The notes below the pieces were generated by a model, which saw only the letters and a list, made by a program, of their open reading frames with translations, was not told where the DNA came from and made no database searches. Position numbers and translations under genes: made by a program. Source: Pezicula radicicola (Eukaryota > Ascomycota > Leotiomycetes > Helotiales > Dermateaceae). From it: a stretch of 64,000 nucleotides of DNA. Below are positions 25,540 to 38,338 of the stretch, one piece after another. The stretch lies in NCBI GenBank assembly GCA_003008705.1, contig PDUO01000001.1, positions 496,001-560,000 on the forward strand, given 5' to 3'. Within the stretch, counting starts at the first letter, position 1. Every line of letters begins with the position of its first letter.

Positions 25540-26486
25540 TCATTTCTTCTCAAAGGCCGCCGGCTCCACCACGCACACTACAACCAAAGATGTCACCATC
25601 AGAGCGAATGTAATAATAGCAACCAACGCAATCGAGCCCCTACTCGCAGGAAATTTGCCTCTAATAATCCAATGTTGCGATTCGAAATATCTGTGAAATC
25701 CAACGAATAGCATTACAATGCTGATACCAATGAAGGTTGCGCCGAGAGGCTTGCCGAGAGAGCGTAGGTGTCGGTATGGGTCGCCATCTAATAAGTCTGC
25801 AGCTGAAGTATTGAGGCGGAAGCTGGGGAAATTGAATCAGTGACTGAAGAATGGGTAGTTTCCGCAGAAAGCTTAACTTACAGTTGGGTTATAGCAATGC
25901 CGATGGACGCAAATGCAAGAGATGTTCGAAGCCACGCCAGGAATGTACGTTCTATAGAAGAGAAATTAGCATTCATAGCCAATGCTTGTGTTCTTTGGGA
26001 CCTCATGATACCAAGAGCCAAATGATCTCTAGCCACACTTCCCTTATTCTCCAGCTCCAAAGACCCATATTCCGAAATCAACCGCTGCCACCACGACTGC
26101 TGGTCATCATCATGCGACTCATCCGTACCCTGTACCGCCGGCTCTTGAACCTGACCCGCTCTCCGTATACTCTCAGTACTCTGTCTCGGCTTTGACTGAG
26201 TCTGCGTACTAAGATAATTCATAGACCGATTCGACCTCGGAAAGATAGTCGTCTCCTCGTCCGCACTGCCGTCCGGCTCCGGGGTTGGACTTGTACGCAG
26301 TTCTCGCAACCCATCATTACTTCGTGGAGTCGCCCCTGAAGTATCCATTGTAACCTTTCGATCACGGGCTTGTTCGAGAATGCTATCAATCCGATCGCGG
26401 GGTGGAGTGTGGATTTTGCGGGGGGCACGAGGTTTTGCTGAATTCGGAGAAGGGCCACGAGTATTGGAGGGGGTGCTGGAAGACAT
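25540..26486 (-). CDS. DUF202 (YidH-like) membrane protein
   Basis: Exons 26486-26012, 25951-25882 and 25822-25540 join exactly to 275 aa. The N-terminal ~140 residues are Ser/Thr/Pro-rich and disordered. After an SWWQRLISEYGSLELEN segment comes the DUF202 signature ARDHLALERTFLAWLRTSLA, then the rest of helix 1. Two further helices follow (FIGISIVMLFVGFH and IALVAIITFALMVTSLVVV). The family includes bacterial YidH and resembles the membrane domain of vacuolar transporter chaperone proteins; its function in moulds is not well defined. The first intron is 60 nt, a multiple of three without an in-frame stop, and falls inside the signature, so an unspliced mRNA would insert 20 residues. The start is the ATG at 26486; upstream in-frame sequence has no ATG. 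Confidence 0.88.
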
Positions 26487-28308
26487 GATCGATACAAAGA
26501 TGAGCTTTGTTCTATGCAAGTCCGCTCTTTAGTGCCGGTAGTCGAGGTGCAGGTGATCTTGTTGGCTGAGACAACTTTTTAGAGCTTAGAATTTACATGG
26601 GCTAAAATGTCGTGATACTTACATTGTCCAAGCTCTCCCCAGAAACAGCGGTAACGATAACTAACTAGTCTCTAGTTTGCCTCTAGAGCCCTGCCAAATA
26701 AAAGTATTTCGAAAATTAAAAGCATTCTGGTGGAAACCAAGTACTGTACTTTGATACCTCCATCGGAAGCAGAAAATAAATCAATCTTATTAGTCACTCA
26801 CAACGAGTTGGCGAGTGATCATCAGAATCTTTTCATTCCCGTATTGTATTGGACTGCCGCATTTCGCCCCACCCCACCTTCGAATCTGCATCAATCCCCG
26901 CAATCTCCTCTAAGAAAAACAACCTTGCGTGTTACAGTACAACAGCAAGCACATGTTAATAGTAAGACCAGTAGGTAATAATGTACACCTTGTAAAGCTA
27001 GATACTACGGACTGACTGAGACATAGCCTTAATAGCACAGATACTGCTATATACATGTTATCTCGTACCGAGCATTCTGTACTGGTGTAGCAAGACAAGG
27101 ATTCAGTTCCTTTAAATATATAGTAGGTACAGTAAGTAGGTGCTGGGTTTGCTAAAGAGCAGATATAATCTAAGGGAATAGTCTAATACGAGCTCTTCCT
27201 TAGCGCCATTCATATTTTAATACCGTTGTCCAGTAGCTGATTTTGCAGGGCCGTTCTGGCGGCTTGCTAGCATTCAAAACCAAGAGTCGTGTAAACTTCA
27301 GGGCACTGATAACTCGGCTTGAGCACAAATCCGGTTCTCACTTGAGCTGTTGCAGTAAACATCGAACACAATCATTGGAAATCTGAAGGTTTTCATCACA
27401 CCATAACATTCGTAAGAAGGAAGCTTCTAGTATGTACAAAGAAAGAACTGAACTGAAGCGAATAAATTCGGATCGCTATGCTGAACTGCAAGCAAAAATC
27501 AGGGGAAAGACCAGTAGGTATTGTTTACACGAAGTCAATGGGGAAACATCGTATATCTTTCGCTTGCAAATTCAAGAGACAGAAGCTACTCGGCGCAACA
27601 GATCAAACGTCTTTCCTTCTCGTGTCTGGCCTCTACACTACCATACTGAATACAAGGCCATAAGTTCTGTACCCTGCAGGCCAGCTACAAGCATAATCAT
27701 GTTCTCCCTCCAGGCTGAGGGACCGAGAGTAGAATGTTTTTAGAGTATGCAAGATTGCCAGCGGCTGTCGAGAGACCGTAGGAATGTGAGGAGTACCGCC
27801 AGGACAAGCTCCTTATGCGACATGGGATATAAGTGAGAACCTGAAGGCGGCTCAGATAACCAAAGGCCGATAAACCGATCGAAGGAATCCGGCACCTCCA
27901 TCGAAAACAAAAGCATCCATCCGTTTAGAACACCGTGTGCTGTCTTGCAAGCACTCATGCACGACCACTGCCCCCTTCACAAACCCCGTTTGAGCATTCT
28001 GCCCCAACACACACAGCCAAAGCACACAATAATGTAACAGACATTAACATGGATACAAAAGAAAGAAGAAGTCCGAAGGGTCATTATTGAGGACCAGAAG
28101 TAGAGGAATTCCGTGAACTTCTAGCGGGTATTATTGACGATTGAATCGACATTGGAAGGTAAAGGACAAAACTCCAAAGATCGAACCAAAAGCCCTCGAA
28201 CGCTGGAAAAGTAGTAACTGGTCATGACTCGCAATCATAGAGGTGTGCGAGCAAATTAGAAGCTTTGCTATGACGAGAAACGTAGAGAGCTTGGCGGGCG
28301 GCGAACAC
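26487..28308. other. Intergenic region (about 1.8 kb)
   Basis: No supported gene. A 103-codon plus-strand frame (27432-27743) has no recognisable features. TACAGTAC/GTACTGTAC motifs occur near 26,741 and 26,933. The end towards 28.3 kb should contain the 3' UTR of the SUN-family gene. Confidence 0.5.
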
Positions 28309-29683
28309 CTATGAGGAAGAGAAGGTGATGACGGCGCTGCCAGAGACGCTCACCTATTACGGATCAGCTTCCAAGACGATACAGTTAAACATAATGACAA
28401 GAACTTACAGTGCATCCCGTGCTTGACTCGACACCATTGGAGTAGTACTTTTCGTTCTCGTAGCTGCACGTGCCGGAAACATCTCCGGTAATGTAGATAT
28501 TGAAATCAAGTGTTCCGTCTGGGTTAGTTGGGGAATTGGGGAATAGAGAGACGTAGGTGACTCCGAGAGAGCTCTCTCCAACACCCATGTTGACTGGTGC
28601 CCAGTTACCAAGGTTGGTTCCGGAAGTTCCCCAAAGGCATGCCACGTCGGTAGCGTATCCGCTGGGGTTGATATAGTATTGAGCTGAGGTGTACGATCCC
28701 TCCCATTGATAGTAGGTGAGTGCGTTAGGGTTGCATACTTCCTCAGTGGCACCGGCTGCTACGTTCAAAGGAACGGTCTCGGACTCAGAACCGGGGTAAT
28801 CAGTACGGCAGACGGCCACATTGGTGCTCAGCTCGTTCGTGACACTAACACCACCGGCACCAACTTCACAGATGGTAGAGACGTCAGTACGTGAAAGCTC
28901 GAGGTATCCATCGCTGTTGCAGTAGAGACCACCGATAGACTGGCCAGTAGATCCTTGAGCAGTGGGCCATTGGGACTTCTGGTAACCAGCTGGGCAGGCG
29001 TACGAGCAGAAAGAGTTTGTTGTGCATCCTCCAGATACTGCAGAGACGATCTCACTGATTGAAGAGTCTGAGGTACTGTAGGAGGGGACGTTTTGAATGC
29101 CAATCCAGCCATCAAGACCAAGCCAGTCGACGTAGACAGCACCATATGCAGATGGGAAGGTGGAGCATTCAATGGTACCGCTTGGGAAATCCGCATTGAG
29201 ACCAGTTGCGCCGGAGCTGGTCGAGGTAGACTTGGCCGCAGTGCTCGTCTGTGAAGACTCGGTCGTGGAGGTGGATGAGGTGGTTGGTGCAACGTAGGTT
29301 GAGGTAGGTGTGGTGGAAGTGGAGGAAGATGAGGTGGATACCTTTGCCTCGAAGAACTCAGCAATAGCCGAGCTGGACGATGAGGTTGGAATTGGCGTGG
29401 AGGAGCTTGATGAGGTGGTTGGTTCTGGAGTGATCACTGTGGAAATGGTGTCTCCAACAATGATGTACTTGCCAGACTTGAGTCCCTCTTGCACCTCCTC
29501 ATAACTGAGCGTTTCGCCATTCAGGGAAAATACGGTGACGACAGGGCCTGCGACAGTGGTAGTGGTCGACAAATCCCTCTCAACTGGAGACCCGTGTCTG
29601 GCAGCATGGCGATGCTGGTGGGCGTGGTTTTGAGCAACCGCGATGCTAGCTGCGCCCAAGAGCGCAAAACCGGTCAACTTCAT
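28309..29683 (-). CDS. Secreted SUN-family cell-wall protein (GH132-like)
   Basis: This is a SUN-family protein (yeast Sim1/Uth1/Nca3/Sun4; mould Sun1/Psu1), secreted to the wall and acting in beta-1,3-glucan remodelling and septation. Exons 29683-28409 and 28353-28309 join in phase 0, with a 55-bp intron, to 439 aa. A signal peptide is clear (MKLTGFALLGAASIAVA, then QNHAH). A Ser/Thr-rich, probably O-mannosylated linker covers about residues 85-165. The C-terminal SUN domain (about 170-439) has the conserved cysteine block SFCSYACPAGYQKSQWP and ends CTVSVSGSAVITFSSS after the intron. Length and architecture are typical. Without splicing, the protein would lose its last residues and end in a short wrong tail. 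Confidence 0.95.
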
Positions 29684-32600
29684 TGTGAAGAAGTGAATTC
29701 GTGAAGTATGGATATACTAAGTGTATTACTGAAATCGCGAGGTTGATTGATTATTCAACGAATGTAGACGGGTGGGATTGCAAAGCTTGTCGAGGTCGAA
29801 GAACTAGAATCGCACGATTCCATTAGCATGATTCCCCCTTCTTCAACAAGTATCCAGCGCGCGCAAGGCTGATGAGGCGGTAATACGAAAGGAACGAGAG
29901 AGAGAAAAAAAGATGACAATAACTTCAACTTGAAGCTGTGCCACAAGAATCAACAGCGCATTGATTTGCGAATGCTCAATTGAAGTGCGCCCCCGACCCA
30001 TTCAAACATACATTGACAAAGTCGACCCGACGTGTTGAGTGGCTTGCGGCTTGTCTGAAGGTTTGGATTGTTGTTTAGAGGTATGTGGTTGGGATGGAAT
30101 GGATTTGCCTTGTTGATCGTCGTGTAGAAAGTCGATTAAGTTAGCTGTTCCAAATGAATGTGGTAGAGAGTCGAGACTCTCAGAGTTGGAGGAAGGCTGG
30201 AGAGGAAGGGAGGGAGAGCGAGAGAATGATCTCGTGGGACAGTGATCCTGATGAAGATGACTGTCGACACCGACCGGTGGAGTAGAGAAGGGAAGGAAAG
30301 CAAGAAAGGGTGAAATGAAGCAGGCGCGGAGAGGCTTAGCGTGCCTGCCTAGCGCCTTGAGCATCCAGGAACCGGCACGGGCCCCCTGTAAGCTCTCCAG
30401 TATTTTGGACTCTTTTGGCGTCGCTGGTGCCCATCTCGGGACAGCGACACGGCCGGCACAAGGGCTGTGCCAGAATAAATAGAACCAATGACGAATGCTC
30501 ATAGGCCGACCAATTTCACCCATGCGCATTCATAATTTCATTGATGGCCCATTTGGCGTTGTCACGCTGTTGCCCTATGTACTACTTCCCCGTATGACAC
30601 TTCGTAGTACTTTAGTAGGCAGTAATGATTATGAAGAAGAAGAAGAATAATCCAACATTACCCACAGACAGACAAACAAACAAAACCAAACAAAACAAGG
30701 CCTTGTTGTTTCTACTTACTTAATGCCTTGGCCAAATCGCCCGAACTCCCACCCCTCAGTGTTCGTCTGATGTGCAATCTCCCTACCGCACACATTTTAC
30801 CAAAGCTTCCAGATGCCTCTACGATGAAAATGGATTCTGGCAGGGAGAGCTCCAATCTCGGTTCAGCGCCAATGTCTTCAGTCTCCCTAAAAAAAAAAGA
30901 TATCATACAACGCAACAACCAGTCGACAACTCCCACTTCTCGTCGTCACCCTCGTGGGTCTAGCCTCCTCTCGCTCTCGGTGTTGTCTCTCCTATTTGGG
31001 ACATGCTCTCACTATTCACAGCTGAGGTCCACGACGACACCACGACGACACTGCGACGACGACGACAAAAAGAGATTTGATTTGGTCAATGGGCGCTTTC
31101 TGATTCGGCGCATTGAGGTTTCCTTCTCGCATTTGAGGGTATTCACATTGCAATTACGCTTGCGAGGTTGGCGACGAGGGAATTCAAGGCGTGCAAGTGT
31201 GAACTGCCAACTTGGCAAGTGAGGTGGGACTCTCATCACCGTCGCATTCGAATTTCACCCTCGCCAACCAATCATGATGGCTGTTGTTTAAATACCAAAG
31301 AGTGACAAAGTCAGGTTATTGGTGAGTGGTGACTGGTCTTGCATTTCCATTTCCATTTTCGCAGAGAACAGAGAGCTTCTTCTCTCGTGTTCCAGTTGTC
31401 GAAATTCGCAATGGAAGATTGTTTCTCGTGTTATGATAGATTTCTTCGCAAGCCAGCTGCCAGCCAAAGCCCGCCGTTGGACAAAAAAAAAAGGGGGCGC
31501 CAATCCAGGTACCCGAGAGCTGCATTGCGCTTGTACCTGACGCTAAAATACCATCCGCCAATCACCAGATTTATGCACGAAGGGATACAGTGCTTTCGTA
31601 CTTAGAGGCTGATGAACCTTGTGCAAATTATGCAAGGAGATCGATCGATTTATGAAGACAGCGAATCATCATGCTTAAACTGTGAAGGTACCGGAGCAAG
31701 CCACCAGATGCATGTCATACTACCCATTTGGTGCTTTTACTACTTACCTATGTACCAGCAGCTGCATGCAAAGACAACACACTTTACATCTCTGCAACAG
31801 CACGCTATAGAAGCGATCATCTGCACAATCCTGCCTTTGCTGACTTTACTGTAGCACAACACAAATAGCAGACTTTGGCACGGCCTCAATCAATTGTATA
31901 CTGTACTAGATTAGCTTCACCGACATTCCAACCAACGTCACTCTAACCAGAAGCTCAAAGTCAGAGACAAACGATACCGAGCAAACTTTCAAGCCCCGAA
32001 AGTATATGCTCGTATGGATAGGGCACGTAGGGCTTTGCCCAACCACCTCTATGCCACACGCCTGTACCCCTCGCTTCGCAACGTACAGTACGACGCCTAC
32101 TGTACATGTTCCGAATGACAACGCCTTCTAGAAGTCGTCGTCCAACTGCGAGACCTGTATCATACAAGAATTTCAGCCTGAAGGAACCCTACATCGAAGA
32201 GTACTTCAACCCTGTCCCATAGTATCCAATCCTAAATCTTCGTCCACTCCGACTGAGAAGGCAAGCGAGGGCTGGATTCCCAGCCAATTCCAAATATCTG
32301 ATGAATCACCCCTGCGAGCCTCTCCTAAAGCACCGACACGACAATAGTTGTCCCAGCTGAACGTGTACCCGATCACCGATGTCAGTACCCGTATAAGTTC
32401 ACGTGGAGCTGAGGATTTTGTCCCCCTCCCAATACTGAAGTTCCAGCTATGACTTGTCGGGTAGGCCACTGTACTTTGCTTGCTGCAGCCTGAAACTTCA
32501 GTATGGTCCCATGATAGAATGGTAGCGTTGCTAGCTTATCGTCATGCATCGGGTGCTTTCCTGTCAGGCGGGAGGAAGTGCATACACGTGGTACGGAAAG

Positions 32601-35102
32601 GGTAAACGGTTCAATCTACAACGCACAACATTTTGAAGGTGCATGAGGATTTTACGTCACATTTATTATGTTTGTTTGAGAATCTTTATAAGCAAAACTT
32701 AAAACAGCGAGAAAAAAAAACATATAAGCTCGTCAAAGGTACCTGTGCATGGCAAGCTCGCCCTACTCATGTTCTACTAAATCTAACAGTGTCAATTCTT
32801 AAAAACATGTCTGGAAGACAGACTAGTTTTGAATGCGTATGGATATTGTGTGCCTCCATTCAAACAGAAACAAGCCCTAAGCTAGCAATAGCATTTCGTA
32901 CTTCTCTGCTGTAAACAGGTCATCTTATCTACAGCTCTGCATTTTGCGTGACTTCCAACTTAAACAGCTGAAGCTTCTGAAAAATCCAAACCTCTTCTTC
33001 TCAACCGAATGATAACAACCGCCCCGCATATCAAGATTTTACTTCCTGCAAGCCATGATGTTTCTGTACTGTACTACTGTTATAGCATAAGTCAATGCGG
33101 AATTGGTGTCTATATAGAAGAGACGAGAGTTGTGCTGATGTGAGGTGTGAGGTGATTATTCCTGTTTTAATAGATCCTAATTTAGCTACAGTAACGTGCC
33201 CGGCCTCAACTATGTGAAGACTAAAAACTACGCCGTATTCTACTTTTCAGATGCACTTACTGATATTCAGATTACGAAGGTGCCAGGGCTGAGTTATTAC
33301 ACACCGCTTTGACAGGGGTTCGCTAACATGCACTAGACAAGTGGCTGTAGCATAATTTTTGTTGGGCCGAAAAGAAGGCGGTGTTCAATAACTTAACCCT
33401 GGCACCTTCGTAGCTAATATAAGGTTTTGAATTGTATACCTACAGCGAGCTTAACAGTACGAATATATGTTCTAAAACATGTCTTGTACTATTTATATCA
33501 CTTTGCTTCCTATCTTAAAGGAATTACGTGTGTAGAATGATAACATGAATCCAGCGAGCAACACGAAAACAATTAACAAGGCCTTTGGCTTGCATAAGCT
33601 TTGGAGTAAGACTGAGGTTTTAATCAAAAACAATCTCTTGAAAAGTAATTTGTACTGTTTTGAAATTAATCATTCTATTGCTGAGTTATCTTAGAGATAC
33701 ATATGCTCTCCTGTTTGCGAGCTTTTTATTTCGGCTGTAAGAGAGTGATTAGTGTTACCCTGTCTTCCTACTTTCAACTTCAAGATCCTAACATCCAAAA
33801 GCGAAAACGGCATTTCCCCAGTTAAAATCGATCTTTGCTATATAGTACTATGTACTATGTAAAAAATAGGATCCATAGTAGTCGTTGTCAGATATATAAC
33901 TACTGTCAATAAACAACAAAAGCTCTAGAGTGAACTTTACAGTTAAGAATTGAAAATTAATAAAGATTAATCACCACCTAGACCAAATAGAAAAATATTT
34001 CATTAATAATATTATACTTCTACTGTTATAAGGAGGTAAAAGTATATTCTTACCTTGTTCTTGAAAACTTCCTCCGCAACAACATCAATCAGAATGAAAT
34101 AATGTAGAGGCAAGCTTGCTAATTGAAGCCTTTATATATATAATTCTCTGAATTTTATTAGATTTAATATCATGAAATGTAGGAGGGGATAGGATTAAAG
34201 TATCTATCCAGTCCTAACACTCACTAACGTAGAATTAAATTCCCCTTATTCTTCCTCTAAGTCATGTTAAAACCATTTAAAACTCAGCAACTACCCATAT
34301 CAAAGAAAGAAACCATATCCTCTAACCCAGTAAGCCATTAACCCACCAACTTCCACAAGATCGCACCCCCAAAAACACGTTCACACAAATCTCCTCCTTA
34401 AACCCACACATCCACCCTAGTCCTAACAATCGTCTTTCACAATTACAAACGAGCAACGAGACATGAAATAACAACGAGATTCAAATTGACAAAATATTCA
34501 TCCCCTTCTCCTTAGATAGTCACAACTATAGCACAACACAGTATAAGAAGTGGGGGAAAATGAGCATATCACATAGGAGAGGAAGATACTTGGTTGAGAC
34601 ATTGGGCCAGCTAAGGTTACAGAAGTCGCAGAAACAGAAAACGTGGTCGGTGCGAGCGAGGGTTGATGTAGTTGCTGAGAAGATGATATAATTTCTGCTG
34701 TGAGAATATAGGGAAGGAGGTTTAGTGAATAGGTACGTGATTGGTGGGTTGGTAAAGTCTTGATAACATACTGACTATAAAAGCTGCTTGTTATGTATTT
34801 CATTTCACCTTTCATCATCTGTAACTAAGAAGTATGGTCTTTGGCTAATTTTGCTTTTTTTTTGTTACATCATTCTACTTTGGCTTATCTTGTCAATTTG
34901 GGAAGCAGAAGTAGAAGTGTAAAAGTAGAGAGAGACGTCGTTATCAACCGACTTACACAAACCTAGGTAGTAATTCTGTATGCTCCTCGAAGTTCTAGCG
35001 GAGACCTCCTCATTGATAGCAAGAAATCATCATAATCACATTCTCCCGCCAGAAAAAAGCTTCTATTTCTCTTCCTATTCCGGATATACTCTTACAACAA
35101 GG
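29684..35102. other. Long gene-free region (about 5.4 kb)
   Basis: Next to the SUN-family start there is presumably its promoter (TTCACTTC-rich 5' flank). A 175-codon frame at 30002-30529 lacks domain or signal features and is Ser/Pro low-complexity, so it is not called. GTACAGTAC/TACTGTAC motifs occur near 31.9, 32.08, 32.10 and 33.07 kb. A 140-bp inverted-repeat element sits at 33.27-33.41 kb. From 33.4 to 34.4 kb the DNA is AT-rich. No tRNA was recognised. Confidence 0.5.
33273..33412. mobile_element. Small TIR element (MITE-like, TA-flanked)
   Basis: Two ~35-bp arms are inverted copies of one another with few mismatches. The left arm (33273-33308) starts TACGAAGGTGCCAGGG and the right arm (33378-33412) ends CCCTGGCACCTTCGTA. 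The spacer is about 70 bp and has no open frame. The outermost TA on each side fits a Tc1/mariner-type target duplication. Total length of about 140 bp and absence of coding capacity suggest a non-autonomous miniature element. Confidence 0.8.
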
Positions 35103-37939
35103 CTAAAGTACAACACCAGCCTCTCCATGCTCACCCGCAGCCTTCTTAAACCCCATCATAATCTTCATCTCTTCCCAAAAGCTGATATGTTTCTCAACAA
35201 TATTCGCCTCATACGCATCAATAACAGGACGTTCCCAAACCAGATCCGCTTCATGAGATTTAATAACCTTTGTCTTCTTGAAGATTTTCCAGAATGCATA
35301 CAACAAAATGCATACGAATACCATGGTGTAATATGAGAAGAAGGTTCCGGTGTCCCACCCTGGATTGTTTTTGGGTTAGTTTAAGTTGTTTTTGTGGTGG
35401 CAGTGGCGTTGAGTTGGGGGGTTTTTTTTAGGGGGGGAGGGGGGATGAAACTTACATCCTGGAAGGAACGTTGTATATCCGTACATTATGACCGTGAAGG
35501 TCATGGTACCGAGTCCGAACCATGCACAGTATGGTTGTGCCCAACCGATATAAGGTAGGTCTTTACGGTCAAAACCTTGGGCTTTTAGAGCGTTGTAGAA
35601 GCAGAGGTAGATTATACACATGCAGATGTAGTCAATGAGTTGAGAGGCCTCTGTTTTTAAAGTCAGTATTACTTTTCAGATAAGAGAAAGGTCTGAACTG
35701 AAAGTCTCCCTCTTGAGAGAATTACGTACCTGTCAAGTTGGCGAGCCTGTTGATAAGCATTAGCAAGATTTACGTATATGTAGATAGCTATGCCACATAC
35801 CAGGTAATGACTTCTCCTGAGCTACTTCCCAAGGAAAGGAAACTGAGACAAGGGAAGATCATTGTGACGGCAAAGCAGTAAATTGGTACACCCCTCTTTG
35901 TACATTTGCGAAGGAATTTAGGTGCGTGTCCATCAAGAGACAAAGAGTAAAGTGTTCTTGAAGCCGCGTAACTATATCAAATTAGTTTTGGTTACTCATT
36001 ACGAGGTACTTGAATCCACTTACACATAAGAGTTTCCAGCAGAGAAGATACTAGTGACTAGAAGAGCATTGGTTATATGAGGGAGGACTCCGATACCAAG
36101 GTTCTGCATAGCAATGACATATGGACTGGAAGCTGCCTAGATAGTCTTTGCATCAGTATTACTTCCCTCAGGAAAATTTAGGAGGCTAAGACAAGATTCA
36201 CAAGCTTCAACACATGTCCTAATTTCGGGAACATGTCTCGCAGCTCATAAAATATGTCTCAAACAAGGAAATTTGACATACTGTTCCACCACCACTAGCG
36301 GAACCCGAAAGTACATTGATGAGTGTTTCGTCATTGTACGGGACCACAATTCCACAAGCCAATGCGCCACCAATGAAAAATATTCCGAATCTCCAATAGA
36401 TAGTCTTGAAAGCACGACTCAGATTCTTGCGTGGATGAGAAGCCTCTCCGGACATCATTGCCACATATTCTGGGCCGACAACTGTGAAGGCGGCTTCGAA
36501 GAGCGCACCAAGGAAGCCTTCGAATCTGCCTAGGCTTCCTGTTGTGACATACTCGGCAAAGGCTCCAGGGGTTCTCCAATATCTGAATCCATAAGCATCA
36601 TGCTTGGGGTTTCCTCCAACCTTTGTTGAGTTAGCATTGCCTTGGAGAGATTAGGAATTTAGACACATCCAAGAGATCATATTCTTTCTCGTTGGATTAC
36701 CCTGAGATGAATTTGTGATAGCTTACCATGGTGATAAACGTAAAGCAGAAGATAATACCGATGAGGATCAGTTTTCCGGTAGAGAGCCAAAACTCGCTCT
36801 CTCCATACCACTTGACAGCAAACAAGTTGATGATACTGAAAAAGTCAATTGAGAACAAGAGTGGCGGATTATGAATCCATACCCATAGAGAACAACACAG
36901 CCAGCACACACTGCAGCAAGGGGGATGTCATCGCTCCAGAAAGTTAGGAGAAGGTTTAATGCACTGATTTCTGTTTACAAATGTGAGTTAGTACTTCTAC
37001 CGAAAATTGATTGTAGCATGTTGTGTTCCAAATCGAAAATCATTTCAGGAATATCTCCCCAAGATATACGTACCCCAAGGAATTAAAACTGCTTCGTATA
37101 GAAAGAAGTTCCAGCCCAACATGAAGCCAAAGGCTTCGTCTACCCACTTGCTGCCCATACGAACGAAAGAACCAGAAACGGGCATGAAGACTACACTGTG
37201 TTAGTAATTTGACATCTTTCTTAATATTTCAAACATTGCAAAACCATAGGACTTGATGTATTTTCTGGACGACTGTGATATTTCCAGTGGCTGAGACCGA
37301 ACTGTGCTATTCGCTCTTAGGTACGAGCCTGACTATATCCTAGAAAAGACACTAGTCGGCTCCAAGAAGTCGTCCAGAACAATCCAGGGAATAATCATGA
37401 AAACAAGATCCAAGACACCAGGGCCGACCCGTTTAGATCACAACCCAAAAATGACCCGAGTAAATATAGATAGAACTTACTGGCCATTTCTGCCATGCAA
37501 TTGTTTACAGTAGCAAGAACTAAGTCAGCGTTAGTATTTCTTCATCTTCAGGAATGGTAAGACATGGCGTGGAAGTAGCAGATACATCTTGAAGATATAT
37601 AGCAGGTCCCGAACCATTTACGAATTGGAGAGGAAAAATGAACGGGATTTACGAACAGCAGCAATACATTATAAATGCAATTAGCAAGCTCCCAGGCCCA
37701 CCAGCTGTCAATCCCGTCCCAATGCTCACGAACAGTGCAGTTCCAATTGAGCCTCCAATGGTGATCATCTGGATCTGACGGCCAGTCAAACGTCTTTTCA
37801 AGCCGTCGACATTCTCGCTGACAGTAACATCACCGGTATAGCTACTAGAATAGCTACCAGATTCATCATACGCAGGTACCGCATTCTTCTCATTGGAGCC
37901 CGAGTCTGCTGTCGCGGACTTGTTTTTGTCGTCCTCCAT
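35103..37939 (-). CDS. Amino-acid permease, YAT family (APC superfamily)
   Basis: This is a plasma-membrane H+/amino-acid symporter of the fungal YAT family (TC 2.A.3.10). The start is the ATG at 37939; a polar cytosolic head of about 50 residues precedes the signature LKRRLTGRQIQMITIGGSIGTALFVSIG of helix 1. Later exons give VMPVSGSFVRMGSKWVDEA-like and ALNLLLTFW segments, then GGNPKHDAYGFRYWRTPGAF, VGPEYVAMMSGEASHPRKN and PYIGWAQPYCAWFGL. The tail is EKHISFWEEMKIMMGFKK. There are at least eight short exons. I did not verify every border; the first intron donor near 37.65 kb is ambiguous. The tail contains no obvious truncation. The substrate cannot be read from sequence; the subfamily looks closer to Dip5/Agp-type permeases than to Can1, with low confidence. 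Confidence 0.88.
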
Positions 37940-38338
37940 GATGAGACGGTGTCCAATTGAGGTTGATCTCGTCGTGAATGGGGATGGATATTCCTCCAGG
38001 ACCGAGGGATGGAAAACTCTTTAGACTAGCCCCAAACGTGGGGCACCAGATCTTAAATATGCAGGTGCAGGCAGTGTTTGGATGTCGCCATGTACGAAGA
38101 TACTAAGATGCAGCATAATCCCGCTATCTACAATCGGCAGGGCCGACAGCATTTCGTCCCTACGATTTGGCCAAGATAGCGGAGCCAGGGTAGCTGGGAT
38201 AAAACGTGTGGGGAGAGATAAGCAGGGTGTTTACGTTACTCAAATTCCCCGACATTGGAAAACCTGGAATTAGTTGAGGCTCATTGGACCATGCTACTGA
38301 GCAGGTGAGATATTTGGGACGAACTTTCGTCGCAAAAT

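Noticed and set aside
27432..27743. 103-codon plus-strand frame starting MYKERTELKR
   Set aside because: Isolated, without homologous look or splice context; probably chance.
30002..30529. 175-codon minus-strand frame upstream of the SUN-family gene
   Set aside because: Low-complexity Ser/Pro sequence, no signal peptide or domain, lies where the SUN promoter is expected.
34498..34818. 106-codon minus-strand frame 3' of the permease
   Set aside because: No similarity to the permease C-terminus, which ends clearly at 35103; likely chance.
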